DNA from: Blastocatellia bacterium
Lineage (GTDB): Bacteria > Acidobacteriota > Blastocatellia > Chloracidobacteriales > JADJPF01
NCBI GenBank assembly: GCA_016713405.1
Contig: JADJPF010000001.1
Span: forward strand, 186,001-250,000
DNA: 64,000 nucleotides
Direction of reading: 5' to 3'
The notes below the pieces were generated by a model. The model made no database searches. It saw only the letters and a program-made list of their open reading frames with translations, and was not told where the DNA came from. A program made the position numbers and the translations under genes. Below are positions 27,409 through 36,091 of the stretch, piece by piece; the stretch's first letter is position 1; every line of letters begins with the position of its first letter.

Positions 27409-28658
27409 TTAATTTGCTGATAAATTGGTGTTAGGAAAGTAAAACTCTAAAATCTCCAAAAAACTACGATCTTGCCGAGCTTGCTCACTTGCACCAGCCA
27501 AACATAACCCAAGGTTATGACCAAAACCTTTTCCTACAAATGTAATTTGTTGGTGTTGAAATTTTACCTGGTAAAAATTACTAAGAACAATATTCCAACC
27601 TAGGGTTTTGCCTACTAAATGGCGAAATTTTGCCGCCGAAATTTTTGTTTTGTAGTTATTTTCTTTGATATTAAGTGCAGTTACTACACCTTTGCCATTA
27701 TATATTGGTATCAATTTTGTTTCGGCACTAGGACGGAAGTTTAACATTGTTTGCAAAGCTTTCCATAGCTGTTTAGCCGCAATAGTACGTTCCCAAACAT
27801 AAAATCGATCATTTTTGCAATAATCACACTTAATAGAAGAAAAAGGATAAGTGCTATGTTGTTTTCCTGTCCAAACCTCTGTAGGTAAAGCAGTTAATCC
27901 ACCACAACAAGCTGTAAAATATGTTGGGACAATTTTATCCGTAAATTTTAATACTAATGCTTTAGTTTCTATTACTGCTTGTGTGACAATATTTGCTTGT
28001 TTTGAATTAGCCAGGCTATCTTCACCTAAATAAAGTAAACAATGGGTGTTATCGCAAATGTCATAACCTTCTTGGCGATGGCGGCCTTTTTCTGATTCAA
28101 TATAGCTACGCACAACTACAGCAAATGCCTTAAAAATAGCTAAAGCTTGAGTGGCATTAATATTATTAATTTCAGAAACTTCTGAAGCAAGTGCTATTTT
28201 TGTTGTGTCTTCTGGATTTGTTAATAAAGTTGTATAAAGTAGGTCATTTTTGGCATAAAAGCTAATTTGTGCTGGAATTTGCCGTCTTAACCTATTGGCA
28301 ACAAATAAAGATAAAGAATTATTACCAGATAAGTTAAGTTTGTCTACTTCCCATTTTTTATAACTGTTTTTTGAGAATTTTTTAAGTAACAAGTGATTTT
28401 ATTTGATTTTGCTACTAAGGTTAAACTTTGTTCCAATAATAAAACTTTTGAATGGTTTTCTTGAGAGCTTTCTTGACTATTAATTGCTACTATTTCATCT
28501 GTAACTACTTCAATATCAATAGTTTTTGGTTTAAGCAAGTTAAAAAGTCCTATTTTTAGAATAGCAATTTTAGGCTCTGTTGCTACTACTGAGGAATTAA
28601 TTAGTAGTAATAGCAACAGAGCAAATAGAACTTGGTAAAAGTAAGATTGCTTAACCAT
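27409..28658 (-). CDS. SpoIID/LytB-domain protein (frame broken near 28395)
   Basis: The N-terminal frame (28344-28658) has a signal peptide (YFYQVLFALLLLLLINSSVV). The second frame (to 27409) has SpoIID-domain marks: LAIFKAFAVVVRSYIESEKG, DICDNTHCLLYLG, PTYFTACCGGLTALPTEVWT and GKGFGHNLGLCLAGASEQAR with ILEFYFPNT. One added base in the A/T-rich run near 28395 joins them into about 416 residues. SpoIID-type enzymes are lytic transglycosylases that cut peptidoglycan glycan strands, often after amidases have removed stem peptides. It lies 22 bases after the TPR gene. Confidence 0.8.
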
Positions 28659-28680
28659 CAATATTTTAAGCTCAAAGAAA

Positions 28681-29892
28681 TTATACTTGAGTAGTTTTAG
28701 ATAGCTCTTTTTTTATACTCTTAAATAGTTTTTGCATTTCATCAAAGAATGGATCTTGAGGAATAGTTTTAAAATTTGATAGAAAATTTTCTAACAAACC
28801 CTGTGCTTCAGCAAATTTATTAGCTTTACATAATGCTAAAGCCAAGTTATAAACAGGTTTTGGATCATCAGCCGTCACCAATTTACAGGCTTGAGAAAAT
28901 TGACGAATTGCTTCGGCTACATCACCTTTTTTAAGTAATATTACCCCTAAACCATTATGAGGTACATAAGAATTTTTATTTAATTTAATAGCGGCTTTAT
29001 ATTTTTCTATAGCTTTATCAGCTAATCCACTTACATCATAAAGTTCTGCTAAGTAACAATGAGGTTGCCAGGCTCTAGGGTTTTTCTTTATAGCTGTTTG
29101 GAAAATTTGTTCTGCACGTTGTACATTACCTGCTACCAAACAAATTTTTCCTAGCTCTAAATAGTCTTCCATAAGTCCACGTTGTGCAATTACTTGTTCC
29201 CAAAGATTATAAGCAGACTGAAAATCACCTTTTAATAAAAGAAAATCTTTTAGCATATCTACTGCTTCCCAACAAGTGGGGATTCTTTGAATACACTCTT
29301 TTAAGATATTAATAGCTTGATCAATATGATTGTTTTGTTGGTAAAGTCTAGCTAATGCTAGATAAGCACGTTCATATTGAGGATTAATTTTTAAGGTTTC
29401 TAAAACTTCATAAATAGAGCTTTCTATCCTCATTTGATAAGCTAGAGTTTGAGCTAATTCATAGTGGAAATGATAGTTTTGAGGATCATATTTTAAGCCT
29501 TTTTGTAAAGCTTCTTCAGATTCAGAAAATCTTTCTGTGTCTCTTAAAGCTGTACCTAAATTGGTATAAGCCATTATTAATTCAGGGTTTATAGCTACTG
29601 CTTTTTGATAACTTTCAATTGCTTCATTAAGTTTATCTTGGCGGGAAAGCATTATCCCTCTAAAAGTCAAAATATCAGCATTATCAGGAAATGAATTAAA
29701 AGCTTGTTCAACAAATTTGTCAAAATCTTCCCACTTTTTCATTAGTCCTAATAGACGCAGTAATTCTACTTGTGCTGTAGCAGATGTTTTATCCATCTCA
29801 ACAGCTTGACGAAGTGTTTTTTCTGCTTCTAAAGGTTTTTTTTGTATAAGTAAATTTTTTGCTTGATCGATTTTTTCTTCTACAATAGTCAT
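28681..29892 (-). CDS. TPR-repeat protein
   Basis: The 403-residue protein is almost entirely tetratricopeptide repeats, about ten, for example ADILTFRGIMLSRQDKLNEA, IMAYTNLGTALRDTERFSES and SYVPHNGLGVILLKKGDVAE. There is no signal peptide or membrane helix, so it is probably a cytoplasmic scaffold. GAAGG lies 8 bases before the ATG. Spacing of about 22 bases on each side places it in the Uma2-TPR-SpoIID-VTT operon. Confidence 0.85.
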   Translation of the reverse strand: MTIVEEKIDQAKNLLIQKKPLEAEKTLRQAVEMDKTSATAQVELLRLLGLMKKWEDFDKFVEQAFNSFPDNADILTFRGIMLSRQDKLNEAIESYQKAVAINPELIMAYTNLGTALRDTERFSESEEALQKGLKYDPQNYHFHYELAQTLAYQMRIESSIYEVLETLKINPQYERAYLALARLYQQNNHIDQAINILKECIQRIPTCWEAVDMLKDFLLLKGDFQSAYNLWEQVIAQRGLMEDYLELGKICLVAGNVQRAEQIFQTAIKKNPRAWQPHCYLAELYDVSGLADKAIEKYKAAIKLNKNSYVPHNGLGVILLKKGDVAEAIRQFSQACKLVTADDPKPVYNLALALCKANKFAEAQGLLENFLSNFKTIPQDPFFDEMQKLFKSIKKELSKTTQV

Positions 29893-29914
29893 TATTTTTG
29901 CCTTCTAATTTAAG

Positions 29915-30580
29915 TTATTTAGCATTTATTTTATCTCTTAAAAATGCTCGTAAAGATTTTAAGAAAACAGTTTTTTTCAAGTTCTTACTTTGGGTAATAA
30001 AATAATTTATATTCTCACTAGTAAGTAAAGGAAATGAAGAACTGTTATTAAGTATTTGGTAATCATTATTTTCTAATTTATAAATAATAACTTTTTTGCC
30101 ATCATAACGCCAAATTTCTGGAACTGCTAATTGTTTGTAAATAGAGAGTTTATCTATAGAGCTATTAGTAATGTCTATTTCTATTATTAAATCTGGAGGG
30201 GGATCAACCTTTAAGTCAAATTTAGTTTTCCCCTTAGCTATAGCTTCATGTTGAATATAAAAGCAAGAATCAGGTTCAAAGCCTTGAACAAAATCTTTAT
30301 GTTTAAAGGTAGTTGAACCAAAAGCTTCAATATCTATATTTAATTCTTCAGCAACAACCTCAACTATTAATGCTACTATTCGGTTGATTCTTTCATGTTC
30401 AGGTAGAGGGGCCATAATTTCTAGCTTTCCTTGATTGTAAGTTAGACGAGCAGCAGTTGTATCAGCTAAATCATTTAGCAAACTTTCATAGGTTGACCAG
30501 CTAATATTAGGTAAAACTATATGATTTTCTTTAACTATTTCTTTTGGCTCAAGAATTGGTGTTTCTATTATTGCGCTCAT
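29915..30580 (-). CDS. Uma2-family (DUF820) putative endonuclease
   Basis: ATG 30580 is preferred because GGAG lies 7 bases upstream, giving 221 residues. The Uma2 signature is visible: LTYNQGKLEIMAPLPEHERI, FGSTTFKHKDFVQGFEPDSC with FYIQHE, and PPPDLIIEIDITNSSIDKLS then YKQLAVPEIWRYDG. Conserved D and E-x-D residues resemble a PD-(D/E)xK nuclease core. Such genes are abundant in cyanobacteria and some other phyla and their role is mostly unknown. It heads a four-gene operon with cell-envelope genes, which may be incidental. Confidence 0.85.
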   Translation of the reverse strand: MSAIIETPILEPKEIVKENHIVLPNISWSTYESLLNDLADTTAARLTYNQGKLEIMAPLPEHERINRIVALIVEVVAEELNIDIEAFGSTTFKHKDFVQGFEPDSCFYIQHEAIAKGKTKFDLKVDPPPDLIIEIDITNSSIDKLSIYKQLAVPEIWRYDGKKVIIYKLENNDYQILNNSSSFPLLTSENINYFITQSKNLKKTVFLKSLRAFLRDKINAK

Positions 30581-30727
30581 AACTAACTCCAAAAGCGGCT
30601 TTTTAAGGGATTTTAGCACAAGATAAAAACGCTTGTTTTTAAATAAACTTGATAAGCTTGATAGTCTAGCAAGATGCTCGCTATCATGACAATAGCTTGT
30701 TACACAAGAGAAAAGAAGGAAAAATCT

Positions 30728-31333
30728 ATGTTTGCTGCATTTAAGGTTTTGTTGGTTTCTATATTTTTTCTTATGGTGGCTTGTTCAGAGCCAAAAGAAA
30801 TTACTAGTAAAACAAATCCAACAGAAACGCCAAAAATAGCGGATACTCCAACTTTGATTAAACCAAAAATGGGAGAAATTTCTGTTGTTTTGCAAAAAGG
30901 CTGGATTGTGACTTCACAACCACAACCAAAGGAAACAGAAGTTCTTTCTTATATTCGTAAAGTAGATCAAAAACTTTGGTCTAACCCTGGGCCTGCCGGG
31001 ACGGGTAATTTACCAGTAATGAGCCTGACTGTTACATTAAGAGATGCTAAAGCGAGCCGGGCTGACCTTGACCCTAAAAAATTAGGCAATGGTCTGGTAA
31101 AACAAGGGGTTTTTACTCAGCTAATAAGGGCTGAAGAAATTAAGGTTGCTGACCTTTCAGCTACCATTGTAGTTGGAGACTCTCCCGACCGAGGACGAAC
31201 TAGCATTATAATGCTTCCACATAATGGTTTTCTTTATAAATGGACATTAGATGGAACAAAAGAAACAGATATGGAAGTAAATGGAGATTTAGAAGCTTTT
31301 CTTGATTCAGCTAAACTCAATAAAACTAACTAA
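30728..31333 (+). CDS. Lipoprotein of unknown function
   Basis: Start ATG 30728 follows AAGGA and begins a lipoprotein signal with the lipobox LMVAC. The mature protein (201 residues in all) has a Thr/Pro-rich linker and then a beta-rich domain (GEISVVLQKGWIVTSQPQPK, LPVMSLTVTLRDAKASRADL, NGFLYKWTLDGTKETDMEVN). No catalytic motif is evident. The longer frame from 30674 lacks a signal and is rejected. The SPFH gene follows 58 bases later on the same strand. Confidence 0.7.
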   Translation: MFAAFKVLLVSIFFLMVACSEPKEITSKTNPTETPKIADTPTLIKPKMGEISVVLQKGWIVTSQPQPKETEVLSYIRKVDQKLWSNPGPAGTGNLPVMSLTVTLRDAKASRADLDPKKLGNGLVKQGVFTQLIRAEEIKVADLSATIVVGDSPDRGRTSIIMLPHNGFLYKWTLDGTKETDMEVNGDLEAFLDSAKLNKTN

Positions 31334-31391
31334 AATTTTTAATGATTACACAAACTAATGAGAGCTTTTGCTCACTTTAGAAAGGAAATTT

Positions 31392-32216
31392 ATGAGTGCC
31401 AAAACAATTGCTGCCGTTTTTACGATAATTGTAGTTGTTATTACTACGATAATTGTTGCTACTAACATTGAATATACTCAGGAAGGTACTGTGAAAGTAT
31501 TTACTCAGTGGGGGTCAATTAAACGAGTTTATACACCTTCAGATGGTTGGTTTACTACTATGTTACCAGGTCAACGCGCTTATGAAGTTAATATGCGTTC
31601 TTTTACCGAAACTACTACACCTAGAGTAACTTCCAAGGATAATGCTGCGCTACAAGTTCCTGTAAGTGTAACTGCTTCTACATCACCAGATAAGGTTATG
31701 GAATATGTCCGCAAATTTGGTTCTGATGAACCAGAGCGACATAAGCGACGCAATGAAATTTTACATGGTATCGTGCAAACTGAAGCTAGAAATGCTTTTT
31801 CTACATATAATGCTTATGACATTTATGCTAATCAAGAGGCTATACAAAAAAGAATAGTTGAATCTTTAAGACCTATATTATCTAGTCAACTGCTTTTAAC
31901 TATGGAAAGTGTTCAAATTGGTAATCCTGAGTTTTTAGATAACCGAATTGAACAAGCTGCAAGTGCTGTAGTTGCTAATGAAAAACAAAAACAAGCTGAA
32001 GAAGCTCGCCTTCAAGCAGCCGAAGTTGCTGCTAAAACCAAACAAATTGAAGCTCAAACTTATGCTAACCCTGCACTACTAGAAATTAAAAAACTGGAGT
32101 TACAGTTAGAAATTGAAAAGGCGCGTGCAGAAGGCATTAAAGGTCATAACGGGCCACTTACTTTAGTAATCGGAGATGGTAAAACAGGTATTCAACTTCA
32201 AACACCAACCCGTTAA
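31392..32216 (+). CDS. SPFH/band-7 (prohibitin-like) membrane protein
   Basis: The ATG follows AAGGA. The 274-residue protein has an N-terminal membrane anchor (TIAAVFTIIVVVITTIIVAT). A band-7 domain follows (VKVFTQWGSIKRVYTPSDGW, RSFTETTTPRVTSKDNAALQ with VPVSV, HGIVQTEARNAFSTY). An Ala/Glu/Lys/Gln-rich coiled-coil (AAEVAAKTKQIEAQTYA) ends the domain. SPFH proteins form ring oligomers in membranes and protect or organise protease partners; no FtsH-like gene lies nearby. It is convergent with the DUF692 cassette. Confidence 0.9.
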   Translation: MSAKTIAAVFTIIVVVITTIIVATNIEYTQEGTVKVFTQWGSIKRVYTPSDGWFTTMLPGQRAYEVNMRSFTETTTPRVTSKDNAALQVPVSVTASTSPDKVMEYVRKFGSDEPERHKRRNEILHGIVQTEARNAFSTYNAYDIYANQEAIQKRIVESLRPILSSQLLLTMESVQIGNPEFLDNRIEQAASAVVANEKQKQAEEARLQAAEVAAKTKQIEAQTYANPALLEIKKLELQLEIEKARAEGIKGHNGPLTLVIGDGKTGIQLQTPTR

Positions 32217-32227
32217 TTAAAAACCTA

Positions 32228-32812
32228 TTAGCTACCTGGAAAAGATAACAAATAATGATTCCAAGTTTTTTTTCCAGGTAGCCTTATCCAAATAGCTAAA
32301 GTTAGCTTTTTTTCTAAAACAGGTTCTTTTGATTGTAAAAGTTGAGAGAAAATTGCTTTTAGAGGAAAGTGGAACAATCGAAAAATTATTATTTTAGAGC
32401 TTTCTGCTAGTTTTAACCTAGTAGCTTCATAAATTGCTATTTCTTTGCACCAATCAACAGAATCTGACTTTTTGCTAATAAATTCTGCAAAAGCAATCGC
32501 ATCATCTCTATGTTTTTTTACTCCTGAAGGTAAATAACCATCAGCAAATTTAAGAAAAAATTTAGCAAATTTTGCTTTTAAGCTTTTTGATGTAAATGGA
32601 AGTAAATCTCTTACTTCTCCCATTCGCTTATAATGTAATGACTCAGAAAATTCACGTAAATGAAAAGTAGAAAGTTGGGTAAGCTGCTCTAAATCCTTAG
32701 AATTTAGCCCAAGATCTGTTGCAACCACTTTTGGGCTAGCTAAAAACTTTTCTCGCAAATCTCTATCAGTATAAAGCTGTGCAAGCGTTTTTTGAACTTC
32801 AGCTAAACCCAT
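32228..32812 (-). CDS. DUF692/MNIO-associated partner protein (SCO6045 C-terminal-like)
   Basis: The 194-residue protein starts inside the last 10 bases of the MNIO gene, indicating translational coupling. Its N-terminal half has LAQLYTDRDLREKFLASPKV with ATDLGLNSKDLEQL and RMGEVRDLLPFTSKSLKAKF, and then FADGYLPSG and KKHRDDAIAFAEFI. This recalls the domain fused to, or encoded beside, DUF692 proteins in actinobacteria such as SCO6045, and in function the DUF2063 partners of other MNIO enzymes. It is expected to bind the substrate leader or the enzyme. Family assignment is from memory of the pattern, so moderate. Confidence 0.6.
   Translation of the reverse strand: MGLAEVQKTLAQLYTDRDLREKFLASPKVVATDLGLNSKDLEQLTQLSTFHLREFSESLHYKRMGEVRDLLPFTSKSLKAKFAKFFLKFADGYLPSGVKKHRDDAIAFAEFISKKSDSVDWCKEIAIYEATRLKLAESSKIIIFRLFHFPLKAIFSQLLQSKEPVLEKKLTLAIWIRLPGKKTWNHYLLSFPGS
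32231..32282. terminator. Long inverted repeat at the end of the MNIO partner gene
   Basis: A perfect 13-base inverted repeat (32231-32243 GCTACCTGGAAAA, 32270-32282 TTTTCCAGGTAGC) with a 26-base loop lies within the last codons of the partner gene and 15 bases past the convergent SPFH stop. It may act as a terminator for the SPFH gene, but the loop is long. Confidence 0.4.
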
Positions 32813-33666
32813 AAGAAATCCTCTGAAACTACTAAGGAAGGTTTATTAACTTTTATGGCTCGGCGGGCTTGTTCTAGTTCCGTTAACAACTCATTAAATG
32901 GAGGGAAATTTTCATCGCGTTCTAAAATTACACCTTTTAAGCAGGTTCTTTTTGCTACAGTTTCCATAAGTTGCCAAACTTCTCTTGGGGTTGGATGAGA
33001 ATGACTATCTATCAACAAATTATGATGATAATGTCCCCCAACAAAATGTAATTGAACCACACGCTCTAAGGGAATTGAGTTAAGGAAACTTTCTATATCA
33101 AATTTATGATTAACAGAATTAATATGCAAATTAGTTATGTCTAAAAGTAAACCGCAGTCAGTTTGCATTAAAATTTCGCTAATAAATTCTGCTTCGCTCA
33201 TTTCTGCCCCAGGAATTTCCAACATATAAGTAATATTTTCTAAAATTAATGGAGCATTAATATATTCTTTTACTTGCTTAATATTTTTTACTATTACATC
33301 AATTGCTTCCCAGGTAAAAGGAAGTGGAGAAAGATGACCAATATCTATTCCACCAGCTTGAGTAAAGCAAATATGCTCGCTCCACCAAGGCGGGTTTAAT
33401 TTATTAACTAAATTAGCTAGTTTTTTTAAGTAAGGTTGATTTAATCCTTCAGCACTCCCTAAAGAAAGGTTGATAGCGTGAGGTACTAATGTAAAATGCT
33501 CTTTTAAGATGGCTAGCTCTTTTTCTTTATTTGGGTGTGGGTCAATATAATGATCTGCAATAATTTCTAAAAAGCCTACTTTATCTTGATTAAGGAATAG
33601 TTCGCCAGCAAACTGTTCCCTAAAACCAATTCCAACTCCTAAGACTGGTAAAGTTACACGACCCAT
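32803..33666 (-). CDS. DUF692 family multinuclear non-heme iron oxygenase (MNIO), MbnB/TglH/BufB-like
   Basis: ATG 33666 with AAGGA 8 bases upstream gives 287 residues, the usual DUF692 length. The candidate iron ligands are all present: H39 (IIADHY), H63 (VPHAINLSLG), H98 (WWSEHICF), E143 (LILENITYMLE), D176 and H181 (LLLDITNLHINS), H207/H212 (LHFVGGHYHH), D220/H222 (IDSHSHPTPREVW) and E249 (VILERDENFPP). Characterised relatives use a two- or three-iron centre to oxidise Cys or nearby residues in ribosomally made peptides. The upstream gene encodes a membrane protein with a Cys/Gly tail, the probable substrate, and the next gene a partner. A Trp-rich upstream extension to 33855 is antisense to the Cys/Gly codons and is rejected. 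Confidence 0.9.
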   Translation of the reverse strand: MGRVTLPVLGVGIGFREQFAGELFLNQDKVGFLEIIADHYIDPHPNKEKELAILKEHFTLVPHAINLSLGSAEGLNQPYLKKLANLVNKLNPPWWSEHICFTQAGGIDIGHLSPLPFTWEAIDVIVKNIKQVKEYINAPLILENITYMLEIPGAEMSEAEFISEILMQTDCGLLLDITNLHINSVNHKFDIESFLNSIPLERVVQLHFVGGHYHHNLLIDSHSHPTPREVWQLMETVAKRTCLKGVILERDENFPPFNELLTELEQARRAIKVNKPSLVVSEDFLWV

Positions 33667-33738
33667 AAATTTTTCCTTAGATTTATTAGTTATAGAAATA
33701 AATACACTGTAAACTAAATGTTCTAATATTTTAATCTT

Positions 33739-33786
33739 AAGCCCCAACGGGGCGACAGCTATGTAGCGTAGGGTTTTAACCCTACG
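33739..33786 (+). repeat. REP-like element: GCCCC hairpin, GTAG, second palindrome
   Basis: AAGCCCCAACGGGGC (from 33739) forms a short hairpin. It is followed by TATGTAG (GTAG at 33763-33766) and CGTAGGGTT-TT-AACCCTACG (33767-33786). The same arrangement occurs as both halves of the element at 57942-58092. GTAG followed by a palindrome is the hallmark of REP sequences mobilised by RAYT transposases. It sits between the Cys-tail gene and the MNIO gene. Confidence 0.75.
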
Positions 33787-33797
33787 TATGATTATTT

Positions 33798-34724
33798 TTA
33801 GCCGCCGCAACCACCACCGCCACAACCACCACCACAGCCGCCACCACCGCCACAACTACTACTACCACAACTGCTACCACAACCACCATAATTACCAGCA
33901 GAAGCAGAACGGTGGAAAGCATGTTCAAAGGAATCAAAGGAAGTCCCTGCTAGTATTCCTACACCAAATATAGCCATCGCCATTGGTGCTATTGCTGGAT
34001 CAAAAGTAGATGTTGCACTCAAACTTTCCTTATTAGATAAATTGGAAAATACTTGCTTAAGCATTTCTAAATAATTTTTACCTCTTTTACTTAATCTAGG
34101 AGGTTTAGCTGCAAAGATTAAAATTACCAAGGAAATAATTGTTAGAAAGATTAGAAAACCTATATTGTGTCGGCCTTGGCTTATGGCAACAGCTATTTTA
34201 TAACCACTTAAACACATCAGAAGTAATGCTCCTGCTGTGCCTATTCCCCAAGCGGCTTGTTTAACTTCTTGAGATGTTAATAAATGTTTAGTTTCTAAAT
34301 TTTGTTGATAAGTTTCACAGTATCTTATTGCTATGTTAGATATAGTGGGATTACTAAAAACATCTTTTGCTTCCATCCCATTGTAACAAGCTGCAAATAT
34401 TTGTTTATCTAGTGTTGAAAGTAGTCCTGGGTCAGGATGATTTGGATTTTTGCTAATTTTGTCACTAACTATTTGTAAATATGCTTGAGAAATTAAATTA
34501 AGAATTGAGAGTCGGATAATTTCGTTTTCTTTACCTCGAAGATAAGCAATCTCATAAATATCAGGAGTTTTTGGTACGTGTAAAGGAGGCATTTTATCGG
34601 TTTTGTCTTGTCGTCTTACCATTAGCCAAGTAGCAAAAATTGTAGTAGCTGCCACAGAAATATAAAGAAAAAGAAATTGAAATCCGTGTAGGTTTGTAAG
34701 GGCATTGTTTGTTAACCATTCCAT
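33798..34724 (-). CDS. TIGR04222-like membrane protein with six-Cys Gly-rich C-terminal tail (likely MNIO substrate)
   Basis: The 308-residue protein has GAGG before its ATG. One N-terminal membrane helix is at about 14-36, two more at about 157-180 and 184-206, and between them lies a soluble domain (TPDIYEIAYLRGKENEIIRL, SNIAIRYCETYQQN) that fits the TIGR04222 domain. Residues 277-308 are Gly/Ser-rich with six Cys (282, 286, 291, 297, 301, 306) spaced by 3-5 residues and ending CGG. Such low-complexity Cys/Gly tails beside a DUF692 enzyme look like a membrane-bound core peptide. The REP-like element separates it from the enzyme gene (gap 131 bases). The modification and function are unknown. 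Confidence 0.75.
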   Translation of the reverse strand: MEWLTNNALTNLHGFQFLFLYISVAATTIFATWLMVRRQDKTDKMPPLHVPKTPDIYEIAYLRGKENEIIRLSILNLISQAYLQIVSDKISKNPNHPDPGLLSTLDKQIFAACYNGMEAKDVFSNPTISNIAIRYCETYQQNLETKHLLTSQEVKQAAWGIGTAGALLLMCLSGYKIAVAISQGRHNIGFLIFLTIISLVILIFAAKPPRLSKRGKNYLEMLKQVFSNLSNKESLSATSTFDPAIAPMAMAIFGVGILAGTSFDSFEHAFHRSASAGNYGGCGSSCGSSSCGGGGGCGGGCGGGGCGG

Positions 34725-35092
34725 AAATCACCTCATTAAGTTTTAGGCATGTTAATAGTTATAGTTTTTGTAACTCTTTGTTTATCTTATTGTTACAGTC
34801 CCGTTTTATCTACACACATTATGCTTTTACCTATTATCTCAGAACAAGTAAAAATAATGTAACAAAAAATTTAAAATACTTGTAAAAATTATTTATAATC
34901 AACAACTTATAGATATTAGACGGACAGTTTATAGAAAAAGCGTCCAAGGTCTATATTTAGTATATTAAATTTTTAATACCACAAAATATAGTATAGCTAT
35001 CTTTGATTTTAGATATATATTTTAGTGCTATAATTAACGGCTTAATCCATATAACTTAATAAGTTAAAGAAATAATTTTAGGTAATAGTATT
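34725..35092. promoter_or_regulatory. AT-rich divergent intergenic region
   Basis: The 368-base gap separates the Cys-tail gene (minus) from the dihydrouridine synthase (plus). A TATAAT at 35029-35034 could be a -10 box for the synthase, with only a weak -35. TAGACGGAC near 34918 and GTCCAAGGTCTA near 34945 form an imperfect hairpin. No ORF or tRNA was seen. Confidence 0.3.
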
Positions 35093-36091
35093 ATGAAGAC
35101 AGAATATTATGTTCGCAATGTAAAAATTAAGCCTAATTTAATACTTGCTCCGATGGCTGGAGTAACAGACTCAGCTTTTCGCAAGTTAATTAAGCGTTGT
35201 GGCAGTGTTGGTTTAATTGTTACAGAATTTATTAGTGTAGAAGGTTTAACACGAAATAACTTAAAAACACATAAACTTATGCACTTTGAAGCAGAAGAAC
35301 AGCCTATTTCAATACAATTTTTTGGTCATAATGAAGATAGAATGGCAGCAGCAGCAGAAGTTGCTGAAATGGCTGGGGCTGATATTGTAGACATAAATTG
35401 TGGTTGTCCTGCAAAAAAAGTTGTTAATGGTGGAGGTGGCTCTAGTTTACTTAAGGATTTACCTAAGATGGAAAAAATTCTTAAAGCTACCCGAAAAGCA
35501 ATTAAAATTCCTTTAACTCTTAAATATCGTATTGGTTGGGATGAAAATTCTATTAATGCTATTGAAGTAGGTAAACTTGCAGAAGATTGCGGAATAGAAC
35601 AACTTGCAATTCATGGACGAACAAGGATGCAAGGCTATAGTGGATTTGCTGATTGGAATATTATTGCTGAAGTTAAACAAGCTGTAAAAATTCCTGTTGT
35701 TGGAAGTGGTGATGTTTGCACAGTTGATCAAGCATTAAAAAGATTAAAGGAAACAGACGTTGATGGGGTAATGATTGGACGTGGAGCAATGGCAAATCCT
35801 TGGATTTTTCGCCAAATTGATGAGGCAATGCAGGGGCTAGCTAGTTATCAACCAACAATAGAAGATAAACGAGTCTTTTTGATGGAATATTTACAAGTAA
35901 TGCTTGAAGAAATGCCAACGGAAAAATCTGCTTTAGGTAAAGTAAAACAGCTTTGTGGACATTTTACTCGTGGGTTGCCGGGTGGGGCTACTTTTCGCAA
36001 TCAAGTTTTTCATTCTCTAGCAGTTAGTGAATTAACAGAAAGAATTAATGAATATTTTTCTAGTATTGAGCCAGAATTAACTTATGCTTGA
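35093..36091 (+). CDS. dusB: tRNA-dihydrouridine synthase (DusB-like)
   Basis: The 332-residue flavoprotein has the Dus family marks LILAPMAGVTDSAFRKLIKR, DIVDINCGCPAKKVVNGGGG with the catalytic Cys, LTLKYRIGWD, AIHGRTRMQGYSGFADWNII and VVGSGDV with MIGRGAMANPWIFRQI. It reduces uridine to dihydrouridine in the D-loop of tRNAs using FMN and NADPH. DusB is the most likely subfamily from length and motifs. The murB start lies 8 bases inside its end. Confidence 0.92.
   Translation: MKTEYYVRNVKIKPNLILAPMAGVTDSAFRKLIKRCGSVGLIVTEFISVEGLTRNNLKTHKLMHFEAEEQPISIQFFGHNEDRMAAAAEVAEMAGADIVDINCGCPAKKVVNGGGGSSLLKDLPKMEKILKATRKAIKIPLTLKYRIGWDENSINAIEVGKLAEDCGIEQLAIHGRTRMQGYSGFADWNIIAEVKQAVKIPVVGSGDVCTVDQALKRLKETDVDGVMIGRGAMANPWIFRQIDEAMQGLASYQPTIEDKRVFLMEYLQVMLEEMPTEKSALGKVKQLCGHFTRGLPGGATFRNQVFHSLAVSELTERINEYFSSIEPELTYA

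Noticed and set aside
33667..33855. Trp- and Arg-rich N-terminal extension of the DUF692 enzyme
   Set aside because: It is the Gly/Cys codons of the upstream gene and the REP-like element read in another frame; ATG 33666 with AAGGA is the real start.
33788..33973. His/Asn-rich plus-strand ORF resembling a metal-binding peptide
   Set aside because: It is the antisense of the Cys/Gly tail codons (GGT/GGC/TGT read as ACC/GCC/ACA) and has no ribosome site.
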